A stretch of 64,000 nucleotides of DNA from Oerskovia enterophila (GTDB lineage Bacteria; Actinomycetota; Actinomycetes; Actinomycetales; Cellulomonadaceae). The stretch spans positions 38,962 through 102,961 of the forward strand of contig NZ_MAQA01000007.1 in the NCBI RefSeq assembly GCF_001692445.1, given 5' to 3'. How positions within the stretch are numbered: the stretch's first letter is position 1; each line of letters opens with the position of its first letter. The notes under the pieces were generated by a model that saw only the letters and a list, made by a program, of their open reading frames with translations, did no database searches and had not been told where the DNA came from. Made by a program: the position numbers and the translations under genes. This document shows positions 1 to 5,429 of this stretch, piece after piece.

Positions 1-72
1 AACAGAAGTGAGGGCCTTCCAGGCAGGATCGCCCCAGATCGCGACGAGGATCCGTGCATGGTCACGCGCCAC
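1..72 (-). CDS. Partial phage replication-type DNA-binding protein (N-terminus)
   Basis: Only the first 24 codons lie in the window; the gene runs off the left edge. The GTG start at 72 follows a strong Shine-Dalgarno sequence (GAGGAGGG, 78-85 on the complementary strand), and the reading frame gives DHARILVAIWGDPAWKAL near the start. This opening (Ala-Arg-Ile, then Ile-Trp, then Ala-Leu) resembles HTH/replication-initiator proteins encoded in actinophage early operons, which is family knowledge and not proven by 24 residues. It overlaps the end of the upstream gene by 11 nt, consistent with translational coupling in the early operon. The function assignment is tentative. Confidence 0.5.
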   Translation of the reverse strand, partial: MARDHARILVAIWGDPAWKALTSV

Positions 73-271
73 GGTGACCCTCCTCGGGTGGTGGTGGTGG
101 TGGTGGCGTGGCGTCCCACGCGTAGTGGTCGAGCGTGGAGTCGATGTGCGGGCCGCCGTGCCCGGGGTCGAGCAGGCCGACGGCGACCTCGGGGGCCGGC
201 GGGTACTCGTCGAACGACACGACGCCGCCCGTCCGGTCGATCGTGCCGCACGGGACCGGGCGGCCGTTCAC
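62..271 (-). CDS. Small hypothetical prophage protein with poly-proline tail
   Basis: A 69-codon gene starting at GTG 271, whose GTGA overlaps the stop of the preceding gene. The N-terminus is unremarkable; the C-terminus carries seven consecutive prolines followed by acidic and basic residues. No family is recognised. The proline codons come from a GGT/ACC trinucleotide run that lies directly upstream of the Shine-Dalgarno sequence of the next gene, so slow translation of the prolines could influence expression of that gene (inference). Support is the operon-wide 4-nt overlap pattern rather than homology. Confidence 0.55.
   Translation of the reverse strand: MNGRPVPCGTIDRTGGVVSFDEYPPAPEVAVGLLDPGHGGPHIDSTLDHYAWDATPPPPPPPEEGHRGA
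87..104. repeat. (GGT)6 trinucleotide microsatellite
   Basis: Six tandem GGT units on the + strand, encoding the poly-proline run of the small protein on the minus strand. Slippage would add or remove prolines without changing frame. Confidence 0.85.
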
Positions 272-423
272 GCGGCACCGTCCTTCTCGGCCTTGAGCGC
301 CTCGGCCCAGATGTCTCGGACGGCGGGCGTCGTCGGGCGGTGGCCGTGGAGCATCTGGTGGCGGAGTCGGCCGGCGGGGTCCGCGGTGAACGTGGCCCCG
401 CATCGGCAGGTGTGGGTGGTCAT
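268..423 (-). CDS. 51-residue zinc-finger-like prophage protein
   Basis: Starts at ATG 423, where ATGA overlaps the stop of the upstream gene; its own stop overlaps the next GTG. The sequence holds Cys6-x-Cys8 and a His22-x3-His26-x-His28 cluster, a spacing compatible with a single C2H2-like zinc site. Small Cys/His proteins of this kind are common in actinophage early regions, but no named family is recognised. The likely role is nucleic-acid or protein binding, which is inference. Confidence 0.6.
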   Translation of the reverse strand: MTTHTCRCGATFTADPAGRLRHQMLHGHRPTTPAVRDIWAEALKAEKDGAA

Positions 424-725
424 GCTGCTCTCGCTTCTCGGCACCGGGTCTCGGCGCCGTCGGGTTCGGTCTGCAGGGCGTCGCGACGGGCGGCCTGCAG
501 GGTGGGGGTGTCGCCGTGCCGGCGCTCGTAGATCGGCTTGAGGCGATGGGCCGCGGCGCGTGCGGCGTCGGGGTCTTCCGTGACCTGCGCGCGGCGGGCG
601 CGCTCGGCCAGGACGTCGAGCCGTGACTGGTACGTCTCCTGCTCGGCGACCAGCAGGGGGTACGCCGTGTCGCGCGACTGCTGCGACCTCCGCGCGCAGT
701 CCTCGACCGATGGCGCCCGCCTCAC
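420..725 (-). CDS. Hypothetical prophage protein, helical, 101 residues
   Basis: The start is taken at GTG 725 because GTGA overlaps the WhiB stop (722), the same 4-nt coupling seen across this operon; a longer frame upstream would overlap whiB and is not needed. The protein is rich in Arg, Ala, Glu and Gln, predicted mostly helical, with no obvious catalytic motif, membrane segment or Cys cluster. It sits between WhiB and the zinc-finger-like peptide. Function unknown. Confidence 0.55.
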   Translation of the reverse strand: MRRAPSVEDCARRSQQSRDTAYPLLVAEQETYQSRLDVLAERARRAQVTEDPDAARAAAHRLKPIYERRHGDTPTLQAARRDALQTEPDGAETRCREARAA

Positions 726-1066
726 GCCGCAGCCCCCCGAGCAGCACGCTCGCGCTGCTGCTCGCGGAGGACCGCCGTGCGTTCGGCCGGCGTCGTGCCG
801 CCGTACATCCCGAAGCGCAGGCCCCCGTGGCTGCTGGACTCTGCCTCGATCGCCGTCTGGAGGCAGGCCTCTGCGACGGGGCAGCCGGCGCAGATCGTGC
901 GGGCGTCGTCGTAGGCACCCGGGAGGTCCGAGTCCGGGTGCCACGGGTCGCCCTTCAGCGTGTGGTCCCAGTCGCGGCACTCCGCGTCGAGGCGCCAGTC
1001 CTCGGGCTCGCGGGTCGCGAGCGCGTTGGTCGGTCGGGTCAGGGTCTGGGCTCGCAGGTTCGTCAT
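722..1066 (-). CDS. WhiB-family iron-sulfur regulator encoded by the prophage
   Basis: A 114-residue WhiB-like protein. It has the four-Cys signature: one Cys in AECRDW, then CAGC followed by a third Cys after five residues (C-x2-C-x5-C), which normally ligates a 4Fe-4S cluster. After that comes the WhiB turn as GMYGG and a basic C-terminal tail for DNA contact. The ATG at 1066 has a strong upstream AGGAGG and overlaps the preceding stop as ATGA. WhiB proteins bind the sigma factor region 4 and redirect transcription; phage-borne copies (for example in mycobacteriophage TM4) can interfere with host WhiB function. Here the position in the lytic early operon suggests takeover of host transcription or superinfection exclusion (inference). 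Confidence 0.9.
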   Translation of the reverse strand: MTNLRAQTLTRPTNALATREPEDWRLDAECRDWDHTLKGDPWHPDSDLPGAYDDARTICAGCPVAEACLQTAIEAESSSHGGLRFGMYGGTTPAERTAVLREQQRERAARGAAA

Positions 1067-1191
1067 CGGTCCTCCTGGTGGCAGCCGTACGCGCAGTCGG
1101 TGGGCTCGTCGGCCGAGTAGTTCCAGGCGTCGCCCGAGCACGCGCGGTGCCCGCCCGCGGCGCCGTCGGGGGAGTAGCGCAGGGGGTCCAT
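1063..1191 (-). CDS. 42-residue Cys-containing microprotein
   Basis: A very short gene filling the gap between the YqaJ-type exonuclease and whiB. The ATG at 1191 shares one base with the exonuclease stop (TGATG), and its own stop overlaps the whiB start as ATGA. It contains three Cys and one His in the C-terminal half (CSGDAW, then CAYGCHQ), which could bind a metal. No family recognised. The precise overlaps on both sides argue that it is translated. Confidence 0.6.
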   Translation of the reverse strand: MDPLRYSPDGAAGGHRACSGDAWNYSADEPTDCAYGCHQEDR

Positions 1192-1871
1192 CACGCGGCC
1201 ACCGCCTCTCCGGCGGTCGCGTCGATGCGTTCGGTCGTGGGTAGGCCTTCGACTTGCTCGTGGTAGTCCGAGACCATCCGCTCGGCGACGCGTTCGAGCT
1301 GCTCGACGGCGGCAACGATCGCCTCGGCCCAGCGCGCGTCGGGCAGCACGCGCTTGACGTACAGGGGCATGCCGCCGCAGTAGGACACGTAGTCGATCCA
1401 GGCGCGACCCGAGACGAGGAGGCCGCACTGGAGCTGGGCCACCTTCTCGACGGGCACCTCGTCGGCGAGGATCGTCGCGAGGTGCACCTTCTGCCGGCGG
1501 GACGTGATCTCGATCAGTCCGTCGTCGCTCACGAGCCCGTCGGGGGAGTAGCCGATCTGGAAACCCCAGTCGTCGCGGACCATGAACCCGGTCTCGCGTA
1601 CGGGCGCGCGGTGCTCGCTGTACTTCTCGCGGGCCCGGGGCTCGTCCTCGATGCCGCGCAGCATGTCGTCGGACGTGTAGGCCGGGTCGGTGTGGCCGGT
1701 GATCCGCTCGGCGACGAGGAGCGCGGTCAGCCCGCGCGAGGTCTCGTTGCTCGCGGGCTTGAGCGTCTTGGCCGTGACGAGCTGGCCGACGACGGACGCC
1801 GTGACGAGGCCGCGGCGCTGGGCGTGCCACTCGTCCGTGCCCTGGACGAGATCGGGGAGTTCGTGCAGCAT
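1191..1871 (-). CDS. YqaJ / lambda-exonuclease family phage recombination nuclease
   Basis: A 226-residue protein matching the YqaJ viral recombinase fold: N-terminal GTDEWHAQRRGLVTAS motif (about residues 10-25), the acidic core around DGLIEI (about 116-121), then the QLQCGLLVSGR helix and YVSYCGGMPLYVKRV strand typical of prophage copies. The family degrades 5' strands of double-stranded DNA for single-strand annealing during phage replication and recombination. The start at ATG 1871 has a purine-rich GGAAGG upstream. Oddity: the canonical E-x-K of the active site reads E-I-T here, so the usual catalytic lysine is replaced by threonine. No annealing protein is visible in this window. Confidence 0.85.
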   Translation of the reverse strand: MLHELPDLVQGTDEWHAQRRGLVTASVVGQLVTAKTLKPASNETSRGLTALLVAERITGHTDPAYTSDDMLRGIEDEPRAREKYSEHRAPVRETGFMVRDDWGFQIGYSPDGLVSDDGLIEITSRRQKVHLATILADEVPVEKVAQLQCGLLVSGRAWIDYVSYCGGMPLYVKRVLPDARWAEAIVAAVEQLERVAERMVSDYHEQVEGLPTTERIDATAGEAVAA

Positions 1872-1873
1872 CT

Positions 1874-1990
1874 CTACTTCCTTCCTTCGCGCTTGCGGCG
1901 CTCGTCGGTGCGTCCGGCCCACCACGCCGAGGCGAAGAGGAGGGCGAGGCAGACCGCGGTGCCGACGACGTCGGCCCAGGTAGCGCTCAT
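1874..1990 (-). CDS. 38-residue single-pass membrane peptide
   Basis: Short gene with ATG 1990 (ATGA overlap with upstream stop, GAGGTGG Shine-Dalgarno). Residues about 6-22 form one hydrophobic helix (WADVVGTAVCLALLFASAWW), followed by a strongly basic tail, so the topology is probably N-out/C-in. Its stop lies 2 bp before the exonuclease start. Tiny membrane peptides are common in phage early operons; the function here is unknown. Confidence 0.55.
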   Translation of the reverse strand: MSATWADVVGTAVCLALLFASAWWAGRTDERRKREGRK

Positions 1991-2211
1991 GCGTCCACCT
2001 CGGTCCCGCGCTCGTCGACGTACCGGTCGACCAGGCCGCGGAGGTCTCCGCCCGCGCCGTACCACTCGGGGGTCTGGTAGTGGCCGCCGAGCTCGAGGGC
2101 CCGGAACGCGATCGCGGCCTGGACCACGGGCGCGAGGGCGTTGATCCTGTCGATCGCGTCGTCGCGCTGGCGGACGAGCGTCGCCTGCTCGTGCTGCTCG
2201 CAAGTGGTCAT
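1987..2211 (-). CDS. Hypothetical prophage protein, 74 residues
   Basis: ATG 2211 has GGAGG in the upstream gene end and an ATGA overlap. The N-terminal half is an amphipathic, coiled-coil-like helix (RQRDDAIDRINAL), and the C-terminal half contains HYQTPEWYGAGGDLRGLVDRY. No known family or catalytic motif recognised. Early-operon context only. Confidence 0.55.
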   Translation of the reverse strand: MTTCEQHEQATLVRQRDDAIDRINALAPVVQAAIAFRALELGGHYQTPEWYGAGGDLRGLVDRYVDERGTEVDA

Positions 2212-2480
2212 GCGACTGCCTCCGTGACGGTGATGCGGCGGACGAGGTGGGCGGGGTGTGCGGACTCGTCGCGGTCGCGGCGGGCCACGTCGACGGACCC
2301 GCGCCACTCGATGAGGTCGGCCGAGGTGTGGGCGTCGTCGTCGCACCAGCACCCGGCGTAGACGACCTCGCCCTCGGGTGCGGTCGTGACGCACTCGGCC
2401 GCGGCCCGCGCGATCTGGTCGGCGAGGCCGGGCGGGAGGGGGGCGAGCAACGGTCGGACTCGGTCTGTGGCGGCGGTCAT
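2208..2480 (-). CDS. Hypothetical prophage protein, 90 residues
   Basis: Start chosen at ATG 2480 because it overlaps the upstream stop as ATGA; another in-frame ATG at 2501 lies inside the upstream gene. The centre carries a GCWCDDD motif, two Cys separated by one residue and followed by acidic residues. No family recognised. Coupled at both ends to neighbouring small genes. Confidence 0.55.
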   Translation of the reverse strand: MTAATDRVRPLLAPLPPGLADQIARAAAECVTTAPEGEVVYAGCWCDDDAHTSADLIEWRGSVDVARRDRDESAHPAHLVRRITVTEAVA

Positions 2481-2839
2481 CGCGCACCGTCCGCGAGCCA
2501 TGCCTCGGCCTGGTCTGCGAGCGACCCCGGCGCGAACGCCTCCCTCTCGACGTCGTCGTCGGGCAGCGACGGGTCCTGCACGGTCTGCTCCCGCTCCGGG
2601 ATCTCGGCGAGATCGCGGGACACGAAGCCCTCGAGGACTGCGACGGCCTCGCGGGGCCCGTGTCGGCGGAGAGCGCCCGACGCGATGACCAGCGCCTCGT
2701 CCTCGGTGGTGGCTGTCGAGCCGGCGCCGAAGAACAGGGCAGGGACCCGGCGGGGGAGAGCGGACGAGGGCAGGGTCTCGAGCGCCTGCACCGGGAGGGG
2801 GGTGGGACGCCGACGGCGGAACAGGGTGCGGATGGTCAT
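2477..2839 (-). CDS. Hypothetical prophage protein, 120 residues
   Basis: Start placed at ATG 2839, which has AAGGAG six bases upstream. An in-frame ATG at 2854 would add five residues and would give the ATGA overlap with the frame-broken HTH gene before it. The N-terminus is basic (FRRRRP) and the C-terminus acidic, ending in a helix (SLADQAEAWLADGAR). No recognised domain. Confidence 0.55.
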   Translation of the reverse strand: MTIRTLFRRRRPTPLPVQALETLPSSALPRRVPALFFGAGSTATTEDEALVIASGALRRHGPREAVAVLEGFVSRDLAEIPEREQTVQDPSLPDDDVEREAFAPGSLADQAEAWLADGAR

Positions 2840-2850
2840 CGATGGCTCCT

Positions 2851-3070
2851 TCATGGCTTGGCCCGACCGGACTCGGTCGGCAGGGATGCGATCCACGCGG
2901 CGAGGTCGGTCGCGAGGATCACGGGTTCGGTGGCACGGCCGCCGTGGTGCGCGGTCCGGTCCCCCCGGTGGGATGGTGTCCTTGACGGTCGTCTCGGACG
3001 CGCCGGCTGCTCGGACTGCGTCGGGAGTCGACGCCGCGATGAACGGGAGAGCCAGAGCTGGTGCGATCAC
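2851..3070 (-). pseudogene. Small HTH DNA-binding protein interrupted by a +1 frameshift
   Basis: GTG 3070 overlaps the antirepressor stop as GTGA. Frame one encodes an HTH-like start (PDAVRAAGASETTVKDTI) up to a run of six G on the minus strand (2961-2966). Beyond that run the coherent sequence moves to the +1 frame and continues ATEPVILATDLAAWIASLPT to a TGA at 2851-2853, which overlaps ATG 2854 exactly as ATGA. If the G6 run were G5, one continuous protein of about 72 residues would result, with the layout of small actinophage HTH proteins (HTH, then a strand giving xPVI, then a helix with a W-x-x-S-L-P ending). The cause may be a real mutation, programmed frameshifting or a homopolymer sequencing error. 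Confidence 0.55.
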
Positions 3071-3855
3071 GCTGCGTCACCGCCCGTGACGTCGAGCTCG
3101 CGCTGGTCGGCGACCTTCGTGAGCGCCTTGGCGAGCACCTCGACACCCTTCGCGGTCACGCGGACCTGCGAGGTGTCGATGACGCGCTCGCCGGTCTCGG
3201 GGTGGTGGTGCCAGCGCGCGCGCTCGGCGAGTGCCCCCTGGTCGACGCGCCGCTGGTACGCGCGGGGCTCGTCGGCCTCGTTGCGGTAGATCCAGCCGTT
3301 CGCCTCCATCCAGTCCCGCAGGCGCTTCTCGCCCGTGAGGATGCCGTGGTTGCGGCTCAGGATCTTCGCGGCCTCGTTCACGCTGAGGTCGCCGGACGTC
3401 GAGACGAACGCGTCGAACGCCTCGGCACGCGGGGTGAGCGCGGCAACCTGCTCTGTTGTCGCCGCAAGAGTCGCCTGCGCCTCGATGAGCGCGGCAGCCA
3501 TGAGCGCGGGGCCCGCGAGTACCGGCGCCTGTCCGTCGCTGCCGGCCCTACGGATCGTCGGCAGGACGTCCGAGGTGATCCAGCGGCGGAAGCGGACGGC
3601 GTCTGGCTTGTCGGAGCGGATCACGACCTCGTACATGCCGGACTCGGAGACGACGGTGGCCTGCTGGGTGCGGCCGAGGCTGTCTCGGACGGGGTGCGTC
3701 CGGCGCACCTCGTCGTCGAGGCGCGAGTCGAGGCGTTGGGCGTCGGCGATGCCGAGCACCCGTGCGAGGTCGGTGAGCACGAACCACGGCTCGCCGTCGA
3801 TCGTGGCGACCCGGACGGCCTGGCCGTCGAAGTCGAACGGGGTGATGTCGGTCAT
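3067..3855 (-). CDS. Phage antirepressor, BRO-N plus KilAC domains
   Basis: A 262-residue product from ATG 3855, which has a clear GAGGAG Shine-Dalgarno. Residues about 3-100 match the BRO-N domain (GEPWFVLTDLARVLGI, then SESGMYEVVIRSDKP and FRRWITSDVLPTIRRAG). Residues about 140-260 match the KilAC domain (SVNEAAKILSRNHGI, RDWMEANGWIYR, then VRVTAKGVEVLAKAL). Such proteins inactivate or bypass the phage repressor or act as DNA-binding switches for lytic growth. The gene opens the run of small early genes, and the frame-broken HTH gene follows with a GTGA overlap. Oddity: the same frame is open for a further 175 codons upstream and contains an HTH domain; see the longer frame entry. Confidence 0.85.
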   Translation of the reverse strand: MTDITPFDFDGQAVRVATIDGEPWFVLTDLARVLGIADAQRLDSRLDDEVRRTHPVRDSLGRTQQATVVSESGMYEVVIRSDKPDAVRFRRWITSDVLPTIRRAGSDGQAPVLAGPALMAAALIEAQATLAATTEQVAALTPRAEAFDAFVSTSGDLSVNEAAKILSRNHGILTGEKRLRDWMEANGWIYRNEADEPRAYQRRVDQGALAERARWHHHPETGERVIDTSQVRVTAKGVEVLAKALTKVADQRELDVTGGDAA

Positions 3856-4380
3856 GAGTCCATCTCCTCGGGTGGTGCCCCCGTGATTCCTCGGACGGAG
3901 CGGGGGCGCTGTCATGTCTGGGGTGCTGCACGCAGCTCCGGGACCGGGACCTACCGGTCGGTTGCGCCTCCGCACGAGTTCCGTTCCCTGCCCGGGCCTG
4001 CCGCGTCCACGGCTGCTCTCTCTCGACGTGCTTCCCGGGCCGCGCAGGATGGTTGTCGTCCCGAGATATCTGCACTCGTGCGCCGTCTTCAGGTGTTCTG
4101 CGATCCCAGCCGGCGCCGTCGAAACGGATATCTGATACCGCCTGGGCTGCGAAAGGTGTCGGATGCTCATCGGGAAGAGCTCCACGAAGTCGACATCCAG
4201 GAACGCCGCGATCTGGAGCAGCTCGTCCGTGTCGAACGCGGAGCGACCCGTCATGCGGTCGCTCATGGTCGAGACGGAGGTGCCCAGTGCAACCGCGAGC
4301 TCCTTCTGTGAGGCCCGGCGCCGAGCGAGGTGGGCCCGCACTTCGGTGGTGACCGCTTCTCGGTAGTGGGTGTGTTCCAT
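3067..4380 (-). CDS. Uninterrupted frame joining an XRE-type HTH to the antirepressor
   Basis: ATG 4380 opens a typical XRE/Cro-like HTH (about residues 10-65, including SQKELAVALGTSVSTMSDRM and DELLQIAAFLDVDFVELFP). No stop codon occurs before 3067, so any ribosome starting here would run through about 95 residues of low-complexity, non-conserved sequence into the antirepressor, giving a 437-residue fusion. The linker DNA also carries two operator-like palindromes and the antirepressor ribosome-binding site, so it looks like a former intergenic region. A +1 shift just after the HTH would end translation at the TGA within ATGAGC, close to residue 73. Either a natural fusion with an internal start or a mutation/error that removed the Cro-like stop. 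The promoter overlaps operator A and the message may be leaderless. Confidence 0.5.
   Translation of the reverse strand: MEHTHYREAVTTEVRAHLARRRASQKELAVALGTSVSTMSDRMTGRSAFDTDELLQIAAFLDVDFVELFPMSIRHLSQPRRYQISVSTAPAGIAEHLKTAHECRYLGTTTILRGPGSTSRESSRGRGRPGQGTELVRRRNRPVGPGPGAACSTPDMTAPPLRPRNHGGTTRGDGLMTDITPFDFDGQAVRVATIDGEPWFVLTDLARVLGIADAQRLDSRLDDEVRRTHPVRDSLGRTQQATVVSESGMYEVVIRSDKPDAVRFRRWITSDVLPTIRRAGSDGQAPVLAGPALMAAALIEAQATLAATTEQVAALTPRAEAFDAFVSTSGDLSVNEAAKILSRNHGILTGEKRLRDWMEANGWIYRNEADEPRAYQRRVDQGALAERARWHHHPETGERVIDTSQVRVTAKGVEVLAKALTKVADQRELDVTGGDAA
4061..4076. promoter_or_regulatory. Operator-like site D (partial)
   Basis: AGATATCTG core sharing GATATC and flanking bases with the stronger sites; centre 62 bp from site C. 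Upstream of the antirepressor. Weak match. Confidence 0.35.
4122..4137. promoter_or_regulatory. Operator-like site C
   Basis: AAACGGATATCTGATA matches the right half of the consensus palindrome fully and the left half partly. It lies at the end of the HTH coding part, about 270 bp upstream of the antirepressor start, where a promoter for that gene would be expected. Confidence 0.55.
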
Positions 4381-4391
4381 GGATGCAGGTC

Positions 4392-4407
4392 TATCAGATA
4401 TCCGATA
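4392..4407. promoter_or_regulatory. Operator A over the leftward early promoter
   Basis: TATCAGATATCCGATA is a 16-bp near-perfect palindrome of TATCGGATATCCGATA. On the minus strand its edge supplies TGATAG (4391-4396), a plausible -10 element 10 bases before ATG 4380. Repressor binding here would block the lytic operon. Confidence 0.7.
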
Positions 4408-4431
4408 GTGCACGGATCTCATCCTGCGGCG

Positions 4432-4447
4432 TGTCGGATATCCGATA
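4432..4447. promoter_or_regulatory. Operator B over the repressor promoter
   Basis: TGTCGGATATCCGATA contains the perfect 12-bp palindrome TCGGATATCCGA. Its centre is 40 bp from that of operator A, roughly four helical turns, allowing cooperative binding. It overlaps the GATAAT -10 of the repressor gene, implying autoregulation. Confidence 0.7.
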
Positions 4448-4449
4448 AT
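4444..4449 (+). promoter_or_regulatory. -10 element of a leaderless repressor transcript
   Basis: GATAAT ends nine bases before ATG 4459, and there is no Shine-Dalgarno sequence between them, so transcription probably begins at or within a few bases of the start codon. Confidence 0.55.
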
Positions 4450-4458
4450 CTGGCGCCC

Positions 4459-4839
4459 ATGACCAGCGACTTCTCGAAGGCCTTCTCACGTCACCTGCGC
4501 GACATCATGAGTGAGCGGGACGTGCGGCAGGTGCCTCTCGCCGAGCGCCTCGAGCGCTCGCAGGGCTTCGTCTCCGAGCGCACGAGCGGGCGACGACCCG
4601 TCGACACCGACATCATCGCGGCTGTCGCTGAGATGGCCGGCATGGGAGCGCGCGAGCTGGTCGAGGAGATCTCGGCTCGGATGCGCGACGCTCGCCGGCA
4701 CGGCGCAACCGTCCATGCGTTGCCGAGTCGAGGCGTGTTGAGCGAGACGGACGCACCAGACGCGGCTACGGTCCAGTACAAGGCGGTGGCGAACGAGGAC
4801 CAGTCCCTCGAGGAAGAGGGCATCGCCCAGCTGGACTAG
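4459..4839 (+). CDS. Prophage immunity repressor, XRE family (ImmR-like)
   Basis: A 126-residue protein with an HTH in residues about 8-65 (RHLRDIMSERDVRQVPLAERLERSQGF and IIAAVAEMAGM), followed by a charged C-terminal tail rich in Glu and Asp. It is transcribed divergently from the lytic operon and directly followed by an ImmA-type protease, the arrangement of ImmR/ImmA switches of ICEBs1 and many actinobacterial prophages. ImmR-like repressors keep lytic or transfer genes off and are cleaved by ImmA on induction. The start lacks a ribosome-binding site and is probably leaderless. Operators A and B flank its promoter. Confidence 0.8.
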   Translation: MTSDFSKAFSRHLRDIMSERDVRQVPLAERLERSQGFVSERTSGRRPVDTDIIAAVAEMAGMGARELVEEISARMRDARRHGATVHALPSRGVLSETDAPDAATVQYKAVANEDQSLEEEGIAQLD

Positions 4840-4853
4840 CGCGGGAGGACGGG

Positions 4854-5258
4854 ATGCAGGATCTGATCGACTACGCGATCGGCCGTGGCTGGGGTGTGAA
4901 GTACCGCGACCTCGGGCGACGGAACGGTGAGTACTCCCGCGGGCTCATCACGATCAACGATCGCCGTCGTACCGGCTTCACGATCCGCATGACGATGGCG
5001 CACGAGATCGGGCACGCCCATCACGACCACGCCTGGACCGACGACCCGGTCCTGAGTGCCCGGCAGGAGCGCGAGGCCGACATGTTCGCGGCGCAGATCC
5101 TGATCTCGCTCGAGGAGTACGCGCGTGCCGAGCGCATCGTCGGAGCCCACCCTGGAGCAATCGCGAAAGAGCTCGCGGTCACGGAGAACTACGTGATGCT
5201 GTGGCGCGAGAACTACGTCCAGCCGCGTGCTCGGCTGCGCCACCTGCGCGCCGTGTAG
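4854..5258 (+). CDS. ImmA/IrrE-family metallopeptidase (antirepressor protease)
   Basis: A 134-residue protein with the zinc-protease motif HEIGHAHHDH (about residues 47-56) and the downstream EREADMFAAQILI helix (about 72-84) that supplies the third ligand, both hallmarks of COG2856/ImmA. The family cleaves the cognate repressor after a DNA-damage or mating signal. It starts 14 bp after the repressor gene with GGGAGGACGGG upstream, so the two form an operon. It is the last gene of the element before metH; no integrase follows, although ImmA is often next to one. Confidence 0.9.
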   Translation: MQDLIDYAIGRGWGVKYRDLGRRNGEYSRGLITINDRRRTGFTIRMTMAHEIGHAHHDHAWTDDPVLSARQEREADMFAAQILISLEEYARAERIVGAHPGAIAKELAVTENYVMLWRENYVQPRARLRHLRAV

Positions 5259-5429
5259 CCGCCACCAGCGCAGCCGCTGCAGCTGCCAGGAGACCGCGAT
5301 GACGCCGCGGTCCAGGTCGATCGCGTCGCGTGCCAGACTGAGCCGTCCGCGCTGCCCGGGGCCGGCGAGGAGAACGGCGACCAGGGGGAGAAGTGCTCTC
5401 TGACCTGGGGTCGTGCTCCAGCGTCAGCC
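5259..5429. other. Prophage/chromosome junction gap
   Basis: 171 bp between ImmA and the 3' end of metH. Translating both strands shows no integrase remnant, tRNA end or clear terminator. The attachment site may lie here or further away, but no repeat copy is available in the window to define it. Confidence 0.4.

Noticed and set aside
5259..5429. Integrase remnant between ImmA and metH
   Set aside because: All six frames lack tyrosine- or serine-recombinase motifs.
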